64,000 bases of DNA from positions 80,336,720 through 80,400,719 of the forward strand of contig CM019215.1 in NCBI GenBank assembly GCA_009741485.1. The letters are read 5' to 3'. This document shows, in pieces, positions 1-14,061 of this stretch. The DNA comes from Malurus cyaneus samueli (taxonomy: Eukaryota > Chordata > Aves > Passeriformes > Maluridae). Both the position numbers and the translations under genes were made by a program. Position 1 is the stretch's first letter; every line of letters begins with the position of its first letter. The notes under the pieces were generated by a model, which worked only from the letters and a program-made list of their open reading frames with translations, did no database searches and was not told where the DNA came from.

Positions 1-62
1 TTTTGTTTTTTTTGTTGTTGTTGTTTTGTTTTTGTTTGTTTGTTTGTTTGTTTGTTTGTTTA
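1..62. repeat. TTTG/TTG-rich simple repeat
   Basis: The window opens in a T-rich tract that becomes a regular TTTG tetranucleotide run over about positions 30-61. The open frame across it is a Phe/Leu/Cys/Val-rich low-complexity translation and is not a gene. The tract may continue upstream of the window. Confidence 0.85.
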
Positions 63-2439
63 ATTTTTGGAAATTTCATTTACACAGCAATTTTATCAAT
101 ATATCTGCAAATATATATGAGGTTTTTCCCCATATCCCAAATTCCTTTCAAACCATATTGCCTTCCATTTCAGCCTTTCCTTTCTAATCTCAGTATTTTC
201 TTCCCAGAATTTGAAAAGGTTATTAAATAACTTATTATTCTATTAACTATTACATGCTAGCAAGTTATTAGAGTAACTTGCTAAAGGTAACAATAAAAGT
301 ATTATCTAGTACAAAATCATTTTAAAGCTGGGCGCAACACAATTTTGCATGAATCCCTCAGCGAGAGAGAAGGGTCATTGCCTGCTATTGGGTTTTTTTT
401 TTCCTTTTCTCAGTCTGACTTTATTTTGCTACTTTGCTTTCCATGTAAAAAAACAGCAGTGTAACCTCTTCTTTCATCAAAATAAATTCACTCTTCTTAT
501 TTTTAGGCTTGTTTATCATTCAAAGCATTGCAAAGAAACTAAAACTGGAGATGTTTTTGTTTCTACAGAGGAAATCAGTCCTAAAAAAATATTTTGGATG
601 TCTGCAATCAATCTGGAAATCTTGAAGCAAGTCTGATATCAGCATTAAAGGTTCTGTTTGATGTCTGGCAGCTAGAGTAGAGAAAGAAATCTGCCTTAAG
701 AGTTAGATCCTAGTTCTGCTGCAAGCAGGGCGCATGAAAGTGAGACTTTAAAAAAGCCAATACAAGTACAGAAACTCTATCTAGCCTCTGCCCAGTGCTA
801 ACATGAAGCTATAAACCAAAAGCAAGCACTTAAATGCTGATTAAGATCAACATTCTCTTTGCGTTAGTTCTTTCCCTGAGGGTGAGTCTCCATTTTACCA
901 ATAATCATGAAATGATAAGGAAATACTTCCAAATTTCTCAGTTATTAAATGATGAGTGAATAAGTATCATTTAGAAAATAATTCATCTTACATGACTTTT
1001 TTTCCCCAACAGGATACTTATCATCTGCATCTAGCTCTGTTAGGGTTGGTTGACTTTGGGTTTTATTGCTTTGGTTTGGCTTGGTTTATTTGTTGGTTTG
1101 TTGTTTTGCCTTTTTTCCAAACATATTTATCTTCATTTCACATGTTTGTGTCTGTATATATCCTGTGCCAGTGATGTGGAAGGTAGAATTGTGTTAAAAA
1201 CACAGGTGGATGAACAAGGCCTTCCTGCTTGGCCAGCTGTCCCAAAATGTTACTATGGAAACCATGAAATTCTGTCTTTCTAAATAACCATATAAGCACA
1301 TTTAAGAAGAAGAAAGACAAAAAACCCTGCAAAACCTACTAAAAAATATCCCCAGCACTCTTGCTAGTCTTTTTTCACGTTTGTAAAAAGATCTTGCTGC
1401 AGAAAATTCTTTCACTTGGTATAAATGAAATTCAATCAACAGTTCACAGTAACCACTGCTAGATAAAGATGGTCAATGGATAAATTACACTTGATAAAAG
1501 CAATTGTCCTGTGTTCAGTGTCGCATATATGAGTCAGTGGATTGCTTAATCATAGAGGAAGTAAGCTTTGAAAGCAGGAGAAGGTTTTTGCATGACTTCT
1601 CAGGAACTAGGAAATGTTAAATTCTGGATCTAGAGAGCAGAACAAAAGCACAAAAACCTTTTAAACTTTAAACAATACTCTTTAATTTTAATCATATTTT
1701 ATAGATTTATATTTCTATACTGCTCTTTTCTAACTTCTTTCAAACCCACCATAAATGTGCTCCTCATCTTTCAAAAAGTATCTTTACAAGGTGTGTTTTA
1801 TATGTCTCCCATCTCCATTTTATTACTGTTATCTTTGTATTATTGCCTTTTTCAGGAGGTTGCCTTTACTAAAATAACAGTGCTAGAAGTTTAAATGTAT
1901 CTTCTTGTTCTTATGAGAAGACTCATCTTGGAGATAAATTTTATTGAAACATTGAAAATTATTTACAGACTTGGGTTATTTTGTTTTTCTGCATCTAGCC
2001 ATTTTTTAAGTTCACTGCTTCTGCTAGTGGGGACTATCCCCAAACTAGATATGTTCTTCAGCTGCTTTAGTGTAAACTCTGTTATCCTCCTGTTATCTGC
2101 CTCTGCTGGCAGATTAGACTAAGACATCAGCTCTGTTCCGAGGTCGAGCTGTAGATTGACTTTCACATATGTGTTTCTGCTGAAAAATTCTTCAGGGAAT
2201 AAAGATGATCTTTTCAGGCAAAGTTGTGCAAAACAATTTTAGACTGATATTTCTTAATTTCCCCAACAAAATTTGCTGATCTGATTTGTTAAGGAAGGAA
2301 TGTGAAATAGCAAGATTCACTCCTTAATCTGGTTAAGCAGATTAATAGGAAAGATAAAGCTGTGCACGCACAGGAAGCAGAACAATTCACTGCTTTCTGT
2401 GGGCAGGTGCTTACTTCAAGCTATATGTGATCTCTGCAA
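63..2439. other. Unique AT-rich noncoding sequence
   Basis: No recognisable coding exon, RNA gene or interspersed repeat was seen. Open frames here are short, rich in Phe, Leu and Cys, and have no motifs. A small perfect inverted repeat lies at 258-283: TAGCAAGTTA, six-base loop, TAACTTGCTA. The sequence is consistent with intron or intergenic vertebrate DNA. Confidence 0.55.
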
Positions 2440-3200
2440 GTCCATGGAATCACAGGAAGGTTGAGGTTTGAAGGCCTCAAAGGAGATCCCCTGCTGCAGC
2501 TCTCCTGGGCAAATCAGAGTGACCTAGAGCAGATTGCTCTTGTTGGGTTTTATCATAACTCCAAGGACAGAGACAGCTGGCCTCTCTGGGCAGCCTGTTT
2601 CAGCGTTTAATGTTCTTCCTGCTACGATGTTCATACATATTGATGAGGTAAACTTTAAGTCTTAAAACTGAAAGGTTTCAACCTCTTCAGTCACTTCTCA
2701 GATGACCGATGCTCCAAAACCTTTTCATTGTCATGGATCTTTCCTGGACTCACTCAGGCATCACCATGTCTTTCTTGCACTGAGAAAAATCCTTTTCAGA
2801 GCAGCTTTCCAGACATAGGGTTAGGCACCCTTGATGGAGGACTTTGCTCTTCCCTTTGTTAAAGTTGACACGGCTCCTGTCTGCTCATTTCTTCAGCCTG
2901 TCCATCATGTCCTTCTGAATAACCATGTGACACTATCAACCACTCCTCCCAGTTTTGTGTTCTCTGCAGATTTTCTGAGTACCCCCTATCCCAGCATCCT
3001 GGTCGATAATTAAGCATTATTTGCCCCAAAATCAACGCTGAAACATGTCACTAGTAACCTGCCTCCAGCTGGACTTTGTGCCACTGCTCACAACCATTTC
3101 AGTCTGTCACTTGAGCTAGATTCTGTTCCACTTCCTTGTCCAGTTATCTAATCTGTTATTTATCAGGTTGTTAATGAGGTTGTTATGGCTTTGCAATATT
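2440..3200 (-). mobile_element. Old CR1 LINE fragment, 3' part of ORF2
   Basis: On the plus strand this reads as the reverse complement of a CR1 3' region. Recognisable blocks in order are: a degenerate 'ggaatcacaggaaggttgagg' start; 'gagtgacctagagcag' (2518-2533); 'ctctctgggcagcctgtttcag' (2582-2603); 'tttgctcttccctttgttaaagttgacacgg' (2842-2872); 'actcctcccagttttgtgttctctgcagattt' (2942-2973); and 'cctccagctggactttgtgccactgctcacaacc' (3062-3095). These follow the order of an avian CR1 from its 3' end back into the reverse-transcriptase C-terminal half. Many substitutions and indels make it an old, inactive copy. The assignment is from memory of CR1 consensus sequences, and the edges are approximate. 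Confidence 0.85.
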
Positions 3201-4236
3201 ATTCCAAAGTTATTAATCTAGCACCTTCAAATTTTTCTGGCAAAATCAAGATTAATTCAACTGGTAGTTACATCAGTTAAGTAAAAGTTATTATGCTGAT
3301 CTTATATAAAAAGAATCCCTTTATTGCAAAAGTTTAGGGTGCTTTAGCAGCTCATAAAAACCATAACTGAAACAATAAATGTGTAATAAAAAAAAAAATC
3401 TACCTCAATAAAATGTCAACAATTCAGTTATTTTTATATCTGTATGATATAAAATGTGCAGCATGCAATATATAATATATATGTAATATATATAAATATA
3501 TAAATTTTTACATATATATATATATAATATATATATAAAATATAAAAAAAAACCCTTCCAGTGTGAAAATCATGGAAAATTGATGAAAAGGAGATACAAA
3601 GTCACAAACAAAATTACTGTAGCTTGGGCCTGTCACTCTCATAATGTATTCAATCAATTACAGGATTGTTTTCCATTTCTACTCTGAAGTGCATTAACCT
3701 GCACGGCCACTGAGTAACTTGAAATTGCATAAGTAAATCTGACAGCGTGATACATAGACCACAGTAGAGCATCCACACCAGGATGAGCCATACTAAGGGC
3801 CCAACCCAAAACCCAGCAGAAGGATCCCTGAAACATTTCACTTGGACTCTTTTGAAGTATTTGGTCTGTAATATGTGATGTCATGTTTTGGTGACAGAGG
3901 AGAAATTAGTTTTTCCTTTGAACTTTTTTTTTTTTTTTTTTCCACTATAGGTGGTACCATAGAACATTTTTTCATTTGGGCTAGGGATTGACTTCAGCAG
4001 TTTTATTTTTACAGTGTACAGAACTGTCCATAGAACTCTAATATCTTCACAGTAGAAGAAAATTAGAGCTATATGAAACTCAGCACTTTCTACCCAGAAA
4101 ATAGCACCAAATTTTTACGTAGTTAAATACACAGCCATAAGATTTTCTTACTATTTTAAGTTCCCAATTTAATGCAAATAAATAGATAAATAAAAACCTT
4201 AATTCAAAACAAAGACCTACGGATTTTCCATGATTT

Positions 4237-4240
<4 letters not shown>
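3201..4240. other. Unique AT-rich sequence with TA-rich tract
   Basis: No gene was seen. A TA-rich low-complexity block spans about 3461-3548, with repeated ATATATA runs. An 18-base T homopolymer lies at 3924-3941. Nothing else is recognisable. Confidence 0.55.

Positions 4241-4267
<27 letters not shown>
4241..4267. repeat. (AC)n microsatellite
   Basis: An uninterrupted AC dinucleotide run of 27 bases, followed by AATAACAATATG. It is likely to vary in length between individuals. Confidence 0.97.
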
Positions 4268-4644
4268 ATAACAATATGCAATTTCCTAAACTGAAAATCA
4301 ATTCTCTAGGCATATTTAGATAAATATAGACCACATTTGAGATTAGTTTTATTACTGTTTTTGGTTGTTTTTTTTTTCTACAACTGACTGTAGAACACTA
4401 CTGTTTTAACATTTCTGTATCTAATTTTCCAAGAGGAAGAAACTTTACAGGCATTTCTGGTAGTACACTAAACAAACTGAGAATGCATAAGATAAAAACC
4501 TATGTTCACCAAGTGCTAACCTAGGAAATTTAATACTTGTAAAACTTGGATCATGGAAAAAAAAAGCAATTAATTTCTAATAATAATTCATAAAACAAAT
4601 TGCTATTTCCTGCTGATTTTTCTAGATATCTTCTGGTTTCTGTT

Positions 4645-4701
4645 TTTTCTTTTTGAGTGTATGGAAGGTGAATGTTTTCTTTTTGAGTGTAGAGGTGAAT
4701 G
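4645..4701. repeat. Short imperfect tandem duplication
   Basis: A segment of about 30 bases (4645-4674, containing TTTTCTTTTTGAGTGTA and AGGTGAATG) is immediately followed by a 27-base near copy (4675-4701). The second copy lacks three bases after GTGTA. This looks like a local replication-slippage duplication. Confidence 0.85.
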
Positions 4702-7700
4702 AAAATATCAGTTTTCTTGGAAGAAGTCATACCTTTATTTTCCCCAAAATCTCTACTTTGCTCCTGCCAAATGGATATCACCACTAAGATTTAAAGAAAT
4801 GCTTTTAGTGACACCACTGTGCATCTTGAGCCGTTTAATTTTTCCATTATATGCAATAATAATGGATTAACTGTAGTATTTTCTGCTTTTCATGTTCCAA
4901 ACCTAACTTGTTTTCTGTGCATGTTTTGGCAGGAGTAGAGACATTAGAAGTGGCATCTGCCAAGGAGTTAATAAGATTTGAACTCAATTTTTATGTGGTT
5001 CTAATGATTTGATGCCTCGATACTTATAGGGGTGTCTTGTACAATGAAAATATTTACTAATTTATTTTGAAGCCTCATTAGATTTACTGACTCACAGCCA
5101 TGATCTGCAGCAATTGTTCAGGTGTTGATTTTATTTTGGCTCATGTATTTTTTAGCTACATAGGTAAACTACATTTTAGAGATGCACTTTCTGAACAAAT
5201 GAAAAACCCCAAAATTAGATATAAATCAACACAAGTAGCAAGGCCAGTAAGATTTTTTGTGCACATAAGCATGGTTCATCATTTCAATGGTATTTCAAAT
5301 TAAAATGTGTGAAAATGAAGAAAAAAAAAAGTTAGAAGTGAATGTTAACAAGAAAAAGTCATTAAAAATTGAATTAATAAAAATATTTGGTTCCTTTCTG
5401 GAGAGAAAAAAAAAGTTTTACTTGAACAGATATTCAAAACTAAACTGTAGAGAAGTTGATTTGAAGCTTAAAAGTACAGTATAATTCTAAAAAAGAGAAA
5501 TGTCTCCTTCCTAAAGACAAATTCACTGAGGTGTTTAATCCTTGCATCATTTTCAGCTCATGATTAGTTCTGCTGTAGTTTAATGATTGCAAAATTATAT
5601 GACTGAAGTTTAAATACAGAATTATGTGTATTTTTGGTGAATATAAATCCATCTTTCTGGATTTTATTTTAAAATAATATGCAAGAAAGACTTTAGTACT
5701 AAAGACTTTAATCTTAGTCTTCTTTTACACCAAATTAAGAATTTTTAAATAAGGTTTTTTCCCTAGAATTTCAGCAGGGATATTTAGGACACCCTGAAAT
5801 ATATTCTATTTTCTCATATACTACCAAATCCATCTGTCTTCCTGGAACTGTGATATATCATCATGTTATCTAACATAAAGTTAATGAGTAAATAGAGTGT
5901 GCAAAAACTCAAAATAATTAGTGGGATTGGTACAGAATTACTTTTCATAAAGAAAGTGTACTTCAAATGAATGTTCTTAAATCTAAATAAATAACTAAAA
6001 GAAACATGATCATTGGGAAATGTTTTTAAACAAAATATTCTGTGATAAGAAGAAAAATATATAATCTTTCCCTTTATTTTCTTTATGTATATTTTTTGCT
6101 AGAATGTTGATATAGAGCTTACAACATAATCTTTCTTATTTGTAAGTAGGTAGCTATAAAGTGAAATTTGCAAAGTTTCTTTATATTTAAGAGTATGACT
6201 TAGAAAATATGTTTGGTTTTTTTTAAGAAGAAAATCCTGATTCTTCATGCTCTAATTATTTTAATGAAGGTTTTTTCATTAATACCTGGCTTGCATTTTT
6301 CTTTCTAGTTTTCAATCTATCTCACAACAGAGATTTCTTATCAGTTGTTGCACTTATACAAACTAATAAACTTGTTCATTCGTAGCTTTTAGATTGATTT
6401 TCTTCTCTGCTGATTTTTTTTTATAAAGGAAAGGACTATGCAGACATGGGTTAGACAGATACAGCCGAAAGTTTCTGAATCTTGGCTGCTTATATTTTCT
6501 AGGCAAAGCCAGGTAAGGCTGCACAGCAAAAAGAACAAAGATAAGAAACTGCCTTTAAAATTTACATATCATGCCAAAAAAAGTCACGGTGACTTTATTT
6601 TTAAAAGGTGTGTGATGATAAAAAGTGGGACAAATCAAGAGTCCTGTTCCCATCATAGTTTATAAATTTCGAATCAAACAACTGAAAGATAGAAGTCATA
6701 GGGAAAGTAGTTTTATGTTTCTTCCTTCCTTAATAGAAGCTAAGCTTGAAAATGGGAAATACTGCTTTGAACATTCTTGGACTGAAAACAGGCCCTTCCT
6801 GATCATATATTTTTCCTTCCAGCTTCCTGATGGTGTTCAAAACCTCCGAACTATTATTTAAAATGTAGGTGCCATGAATGTTGACAGAATAGTTCTTTGA
6901 GCAGCTATTCTTTGGAACAGATAAAAAACCTAGCTCAAACTATGTTCCATTCCTTGAAATCCTAAATTGAAAAGATTGTGTCTGTGCAATCCTGTTTTAA
7001 GTATCTCAGTCTAAATGGATTTCCTATTAACTATCTGGCTGCTTTCTTCTCTGTTCATGTGTTTTTGAGGCTGTTCTGCAAATGGTTAAAATTCTTCACA
7101 CATACTGAACAAAAGACCCATGAATCTAACTTCAGGTTTTCCATTATTCTTCATGGACTAAGCAGACAGAGAGACCTGCAAGTGCCTAAGCACTAAGCAA
7201 TTTGCTCTAATTGCTGAGGGTCTTAAAAGGATGCAATTTTATAGCAAAAAAAAAACTGTTTGTGTCCCTTGGACACAAGGAAATTTTCTCAAAACTATCA
7301 GTCTGTTTATCTTGCATAGGAATATTTTTCTGTTAGACAAAAGGCTTGTGTCATTTACTGAGATTCTGTTGCTTCACTGCCGCCCCCTCAATCCACCGCA
7401 CCACAGCATCATACATCATTTATTGTAAAATCTTCCTGAGGTTGAAGTTTAGAATCTTAGTAGTCACTATTACTGTTCATTTCAATCAAATACTTTCCTC
7501 CTCCTTGAAAATAACATACAAACACAAAAATCCTTTAATGACATCTTCTGAAAGCATCTCAGACATCACATTTTTGAAAAATGTCTTGTAAGCAACTTGT
7601 CTGTGCCAAGTGAGGGGCCAGCAAGAGCACTGCCAAGAAATGCCATTAAGGACTCCACAGAATTCATACGTATTCAGACCCCTTTAAAGAAGATGACAAT

Positions 7701-10700
7701 GCTGAACATGAAAACAAAGCCCAGTTAATACTTTTGTTTCTTATCCCAAACTAGGGAATTTATAATGACAAAATCACTGTGATACCTGGTGCTTGGATTA
7801 ATGAAATGTTGTTGACTAAGAGTCTAAATAACCAAAGTGTTTTCTGTTCTATCTGCTAATGTTACTCCTCTGCTATTAAAAGATTGATTCATTCTTTTCT
7901 CTGTACAGCTATGCTTGAAGTTTCAAACTGATGTTGGAAAACATTCTTTTTTTAAAAAAAATTACATTTGTAGAAAATGGGAGTAGAATCACAAACAAAA
8001 ACCACCTATTATTCATTGATTTAGTATACATGTTTTCTTCAAAAGATGTTTAATTCATTATAGAAGCAAAAAATCCATTTCTTCAGGTAAGGTACGCCTA
8101 GACAGATGTTACATAGCTGATGGGAGATGAACCTGGACAAGTTCAAATCCTGCCAGCAGCAAAATTAGGAGAAAGTGTAGTGTGGACTAGCAAGTTAAAC
8201 AGCTCTTAATGAGTTCTCTGTTATATCCATAGAGCTGCAAAGCACTTTAGCTGAATTATAACCTGTTTTCATCCATACAACTCCATTGTCACAGCAAGGC
8301 AACAGTCTGATTTATTCTGCAGGGATGTTTCCATTTTGAGAGCTCTGAAGCTGTCAAAAAAGGAATCATCCTCACAGAATAAAATAACTTTAATGTTGAT
8401 GCGATAATTAATTGCCTACTAATAACGTCTTTGACTTTTATTTTGTGCTTTCTAATAGGCACAATTATTCTACTACTATAGAAATCTAGATGATTATTGT
8501 AAAATGATTTTTTTTTAAAGCTCTAATCAGATACTCATTTTAGTCTGATTTGTGGGGCTAATATTATTTTATTGGGCTCATTCTCAATGAATGTTTCTAC
8601 AAGTAGAGGTGGTCATAGAAGAAGAAAAAAAAATCAAAACAAGGACATTTTTAGGAAATGTTGCAAACTCTGGCTAAATATGAGACCCTAAGAGTATAAG
8701 CTGTCCTGTGCAGGCAGTTTATAGTTTATAGAATAGCTGCAGTGAATCATGGTTTGTGGCTTTTTTGGGGGGTTGTTTTTTTGGTTTTTGGGTTTTTTTA
8801 ATAATATCAGTTTGCTTCTGCAGAGTTAGGATCTACAAACAGATCTTATCATATCTGACAATTCCAGTCATGCAGATTTTGAAAGACGTACTAACGAAAA
8901 CAAAAACATTCCATCTAAACTCTAAGTTTAGAAACATAAAACAGATATAACATTAAAAAAAAAACATAATAGGTGACCATTCTTTTAAAGCACTATATCA
9001 GAGAAAATTGCATAGGAATTGATAGCCAATGGACACATACCTTCCTAGGTGTAGGACATAGAATGCAAGACCAGAGCATTTATCTCTTTAAAAGAAAGAT
9101 GCAATATGTTTTATAACTTCGTTGTTCTAAGCATGTAGTCTGAGTCAATTTCTGAACATTTTAGAGCAAGTAGAATTTCTGTAGCTGTTGAATGTTAAGC
9201 TACTTAATATAGAAACAGACATTTATTACATGCATATTCAGTGCCTAGTGGAACGTGGCCATCTGTAAAAGTGTCTTGGCCAGTAGATTTTATCAGTGAT
9301 TCTTTAAACTTGAGAGACTACAGGCACAAAACAAAGAAAGGATAAAAAAAAAAAAAAAAAAAAAAAAAGAACAAGAGGTACTAAAATTGAAAAACAAAAA
9401 AGTGCAAGTGATATTGAAACGCAAACCAAAAAAAAATTTAAAATGATGTTACTATCATTTTAAGCGATTATTATCATGATCACTTCTAGGGGTACTTCTC
9501 TATATTTATAACAGTTAAATATGGTTTGATTCTCAGACTGAGATTTTTAAAAGAGCCTCTGACAGGTATCTAATTCCTCTTCAATTGACTAAAATTTGAT
9601 GGATTCATTTAAAGTATTGCACGTTACCCTGGTAATCCATGACCTGTGCAACACAAGCTGAAATACCTCCTGATGCTTCCTGATGCTCCAATCCAGCAAT
9701 CCTTGTTGCGCATAAGGGGAATAAAACACCATTTTTTCAAACCTCAATTCTGTCATTTTCATGCACAATTTCTGTGACAGATACATCACGCTACAAAGTA
9801 AACACTCCTAAGGCATAATGCAAGCATTATTTTTGATTCTTCAAAAGCAGTGTAAAGAGGAACGACAACAAGGTGTATAAAATATTAATTCTGATTTTGT
9901 AGATGTGCCTTCTTCAAATTGTGTTCTTGTTAATATAACAGACTTCTGAGCCTCTGTTGGAATCTGATTGCATTATTAAGTGGTTTTTGAAACACAAAAA
10001 AAAAGCCAAAAATGTTAGGTACTTCTTTGCTCATAAGCATTCCCCAGAATAAATTTCCAAAAATCATTGCACAGAACACCTGGAAGTGTATTCTAGTATT
10101 TTTATATGGAATAATAAAGATTTGCTTCACTTGCATGAAATGAATTGTTAACTGGGCTTTTGAGAGGGGACACAAGTTTAAACTAAACTCTTTTGCACAA
10201 AATGGAAACAGAATAACAAATTGTTCTCAGGTTTATTTGAGATTTACTTTCTTTCTTTCTCCTATTAAAACAGTTATTCATCTATTAAATATTCTGCATT
10301 ATTCTCTCTCTCTTTTTTGTTTTTTTTTTTTTTTTTTTTTATGGTGCAACTTTTTTTTAAGGTGTTTAATGTTTGTCGTTTTTGTTTTTTGGGGGGTGGG
10401 TTTTGAGCTTTTTGTATTTTTTTCTTTTTATCCTATTTAACTTCCACACTTCTCAATATATGTCCCAGTAAACATTTTTTTGTTTTTGTAACGACTATTG
10501 TTGTCTAACCATTCTTACAACTCTTAATGGATAGCGCTTTCTCCTCTTCCTTCAGGTTCCTGCATTCTTATAGATTGTCTAGTATTTGAAGTATTTTCAC
10601 AATGTTCTGTTGAACCATTTTACTCTCTTTCACTTTTGAATATTTCTATTATTTTAAGATTCTCCAATTCTTTTAAGATTCTTCAATGTTTTATTCTTTA

Positions 10701-13506
10701 CTTTTTTTTACTGAAGGTACTATTAAAATGTATTTATTATATCCATGTGGTTGGGACAAACATTAACCTTTCTATGAATTGATGTATATCAGTATTCAAA
10801 AAGTAAGATAATTAAAAAGGTCCAGATATGTTGGGAGGAGGTAGGAAATTCATATACTGTAAAATTTATTTTTTGTAAGGATTAATCATCTTCCTGGAAC
10901 AAATGCTATAGGAATACACTTGCAGTGACTAATTTTTAATTGTGTGTTGAATTTTCTTATTTCCCCTCACCCTCCTATTTTTTAAATTATGAAAGTGGTA
11001 TTTTTTTCAACAAATTTCCCTATAACAATTATTACCTTCTAAAATTTTTAGAGCAGTTTGCTCCTTAGAAGGCATTTTGACAAGCCATATTCTTTAAAAT
11101 TGCTTCTAGATTCCAACAATGCCCACATGTCGTATATTGCACTTTTTTTTATAACACACTATTTTTTTTTGTTTTTTTTTTTTTTTTTTAACCTGAGAAT
11201 TTTGAAGACTGAATCTTTTTGGATGTGGCAAAATCTAAGGAACATTGTTTTTAATTACAGGTGTTACAACAAAGGAATACTTTCCTAAATCAAGTTTTAT
11301 ATTCTACTGATGGAAGGTAATTAAACCTAACAAAGCCACCACTTACTAGTTCATTAACCCCACTCTTTTCTGAAATTTTCACCTAGGAAGCACTTAACTT
11401 TCAAATTGCGGTGTTGTGGAATCAAAAATTGAAGCTCTTCCACTCCCTGCCACAGGAACTTTATAAAAAATCCCATCAAGTACAGCCAAATAATGGTCTT
11501 CCTCAGGAACTGAGATTCATGGCAATACAGTTTTATATCTGTTGTACTCAGCATACTCTTCTTTACACCAAATGCTCTGATTTTTACAAGGAGAATAATA
11601 ATTACCTATCTTACTTTCATTGGGACCGAAATTGAAGGTCAAGGGTTTATATTTTGATCCTTTGGCTTAACTTTGTAAAGTACAAGATGTCTAGTAATTA
11701 ACCTAGTTATGACTCAGGTGCAAATTACTGCCAGAATTTAATTGGTAATTAATTTTCCAAGGTAGCCATTTCTGAAAATCTGAGGAGCCAATTCTATTAA
11801 TCTTTTGCACCTAAATATCTTTCCAAAGGCAGTGTTTAGATACATGCTTAGAAGTCATGCTCAAATTTATTTATGTCTTTGGTGATTAATGTGTATTTAT
11901 ATGCTTTGCTGAATATTGATTTTAACATGTACTAAAGTGCTTGGTTGAACTGGGGTCAATTTAAAGTGTTTTAGCTATAGGCTAAATTGAGTAGGCTTAT
12001 TCCTTTAGCCTGCTCACTTAAAAAGGTGAAAAAATTGCAGCCACTACCTACCTATATATAGGTGCAGAGAAATTTCATTTGTGTTGCTAATGATGTTGGT
12101 AAATAATTTTTTAAAAACAGTGTCATTTTATGCATAGAGGTTTTTACCCTGATTTCTGCATGAACACGCTTAGGATCGAAGCACCCAAACTCGCACTAAG
12201 ACTGTTTAGGAGAAACATTGGAGAATATTGTGTTGGAAGTAAAACATTCTCATCTCAGTGAAAATTCCATTTCTCAGTCTATAAAACATGTGAATTAACT
12301 CACATTCAAGTGGTCTGTCTGCATTGACATACATTGATATGAGTTTGAATGTAAGTATCTGCGGTTTATCATTCTTGATTGTTCTGTTTTTGTTTTATTT
12401 TCAGTTCAGCAATTTCTTTTCTTGTCACAGCCCATGCTATGTATTTTTGGTGCACTTACTTAATAACTTTTTTGAAATTATTAGCTGGTAAGTTTTTTGA
12501 AATTACATTTACTATGGCAGATGTCTTTATTATTAACATTGTACCAAGCAGAAAGTTGACAATATTGCACGTCACTTACATCCCAGAATCGTAATTATGG
12601 TGTAAAGTAGAAAGCTTTCCACTTAAAAGGTTAGACAATAAGGGTACTTTTGTCTGCAATACAAAAAGCTTAATTCTGGTTGTATTTAAAAGAAAAGTTA
12701 TTCAGAAGTTTTGTGTTATTACTGGCTTTTCTGAATATATATTAGTCATACTGTTATTTAAGGCAAGTAATTATTTGTGAAAAAGGTAGTATCTGTATTT
12801 TTGTCATTGATGATAAGTAACAGATAATAAACACATTGTTTGGTATCTTTTCAGTGCTACATATACACACAAAAGAGGTTTTAATAAACAATGGAATAAA
12901 CAAAAAGAGCTCAAATGTCCCAAACAAAACCCAATTGTAGAAATAATGTTGTTCTTCACGTGGCGTTTCTTTCTAGATTTCCAAACCACTGTGTGAACTT
13001 TGCTCATAACATTGGAGCAAGGACTGGAACAATCACATCTGGTTTTGCTGGAATCTAAGTGTGCAAGTGAATATCATCTTTAATATTAATTTACTCTTTA
13101 TGTAGCACAACAGCAATAGCTTGGGTGGTGTTGTTTTGTGGAAGGATGTGAGAAAAACATTTCCAATTTTTTTTTTTTTCTGAGTTAAAATGCTATTTTT
13201 TGCCACTAAGAAAGTTTCAAACATTTGTAACTGCCACGAACTGTAACATGAAGTCAGAACTAGAAAGTTTATTTTTGAGATATGGTGAAGCTTATTTAAA
13301 GTGTTGTATAAATCAGGCCTACATTCACATCATAAATAAACTGTGAAATCAGTCCATGTGTGTTACAGAAACTCAGGTCAGCATTTCAAAATATTTAGGG
13401 AAAATCCTGTGTGTGTCTGTACATCTCCAGCACACCTCTACACTTGTGCTCTACTGCTGGCCTGTTCACTTCTGTAGAGTTTCTAGAACTTCTAAATGTT
13501 CATGTA
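4702..13506. other. Unique AT-rich noncoding sequence
   Basis: About 8.8 kb without a supportable gene or recognised interspersed repeat. It contains an A25 homopolymer (9344-9368), T21 (10320-10340) followed by a T/G-rich stretch to about 10410, and a T9-G-T18 run (11162-11189). The open frames (at most 81 codons) do not overlap recognisable domains, and none has convincing splice-site context on inspection. It reads like intronic or gene-desert vertebrate DNA. Confidence 0.5.
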
Positions 13507-14061
13507 GCATCCTTCCTTCCTTCCTTCCTTCCTTCCTTCCTTCCTTCCTTCCTTCCTTCCTTCCTTCCTTCCTTCCTTCCACGCCTTCCTTCCTTTCCTT
13601 CCTTCCTCCCTCCTTCCGCCTTCCCTCCTTCCTCCTTCCTTGCTTCCTTGCGCACCTTCCTTCCGCGCCCTTCTTCCTTCCGCGCCTTCCTTCCGCGCCT
13701 TCCTTCCTTCCTTCCCGCCTTCCTTCTCGCGCCTTCCTTCCTTCCTTCCGTGCCTTCCTTCCTTCCTTCTTCAGCGCCTTCTTCCTTCCCCTTCCTTCTC
13801 TTCCTTCCTTCCTTCTCCTCCTTCCTTCCTTCCCCGCTCTCTTCCTTCCCGCGCCTTCCTTCCTTCCGCCTTCCTTCCTTCCGCGCCTTCCTTCCATCCT
13901 TCCTTCCTTCCTTCCTTCCCTTCCTTCCTTCCTTCCTTCCTTCCTTCCTTCCTTCCTTCCTTCGCGCCTTCCTTCCGCGCCTTCCTTCCGCGCCTTCCTT
14001 CCGCACCTTCCTTCCTTCCTTCCTTCCTTCCGCGCCTTCCTTCCTTCCTTCCTTCTTTCCC
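13507..14061. repeat. (TTCC)n polypyrimidine microsatellite with GCGC interruptions
   Basis: A 555-bp tract is almost pure pyrimidine on the plus strand. It starts as perfect TTCC repeats (13507-13580) and is then broken at intervals by GCGC, GCAC, GTGC or GCC. Between 13964 and 14006 the GC-type interruptions fall exactly 13 bases apart (13964, 13977, 13990, 14003), a higher-order register of GCGC plus CTTCCTTCC. Pure TTCC returns at 13911-13963. The open frames of up to 253 codons (plus) and 187 codons (minus) are Pro-Ser-Phe-Leu or Lys-Glu-Gly-Arg translations of the repeat, not genes. Such homopurine-homopyrimidine mirror repeats are known to be able to form triplex (H-) DNA. Length may be inaccurate in the assembly. 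Confidence 0.97.
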
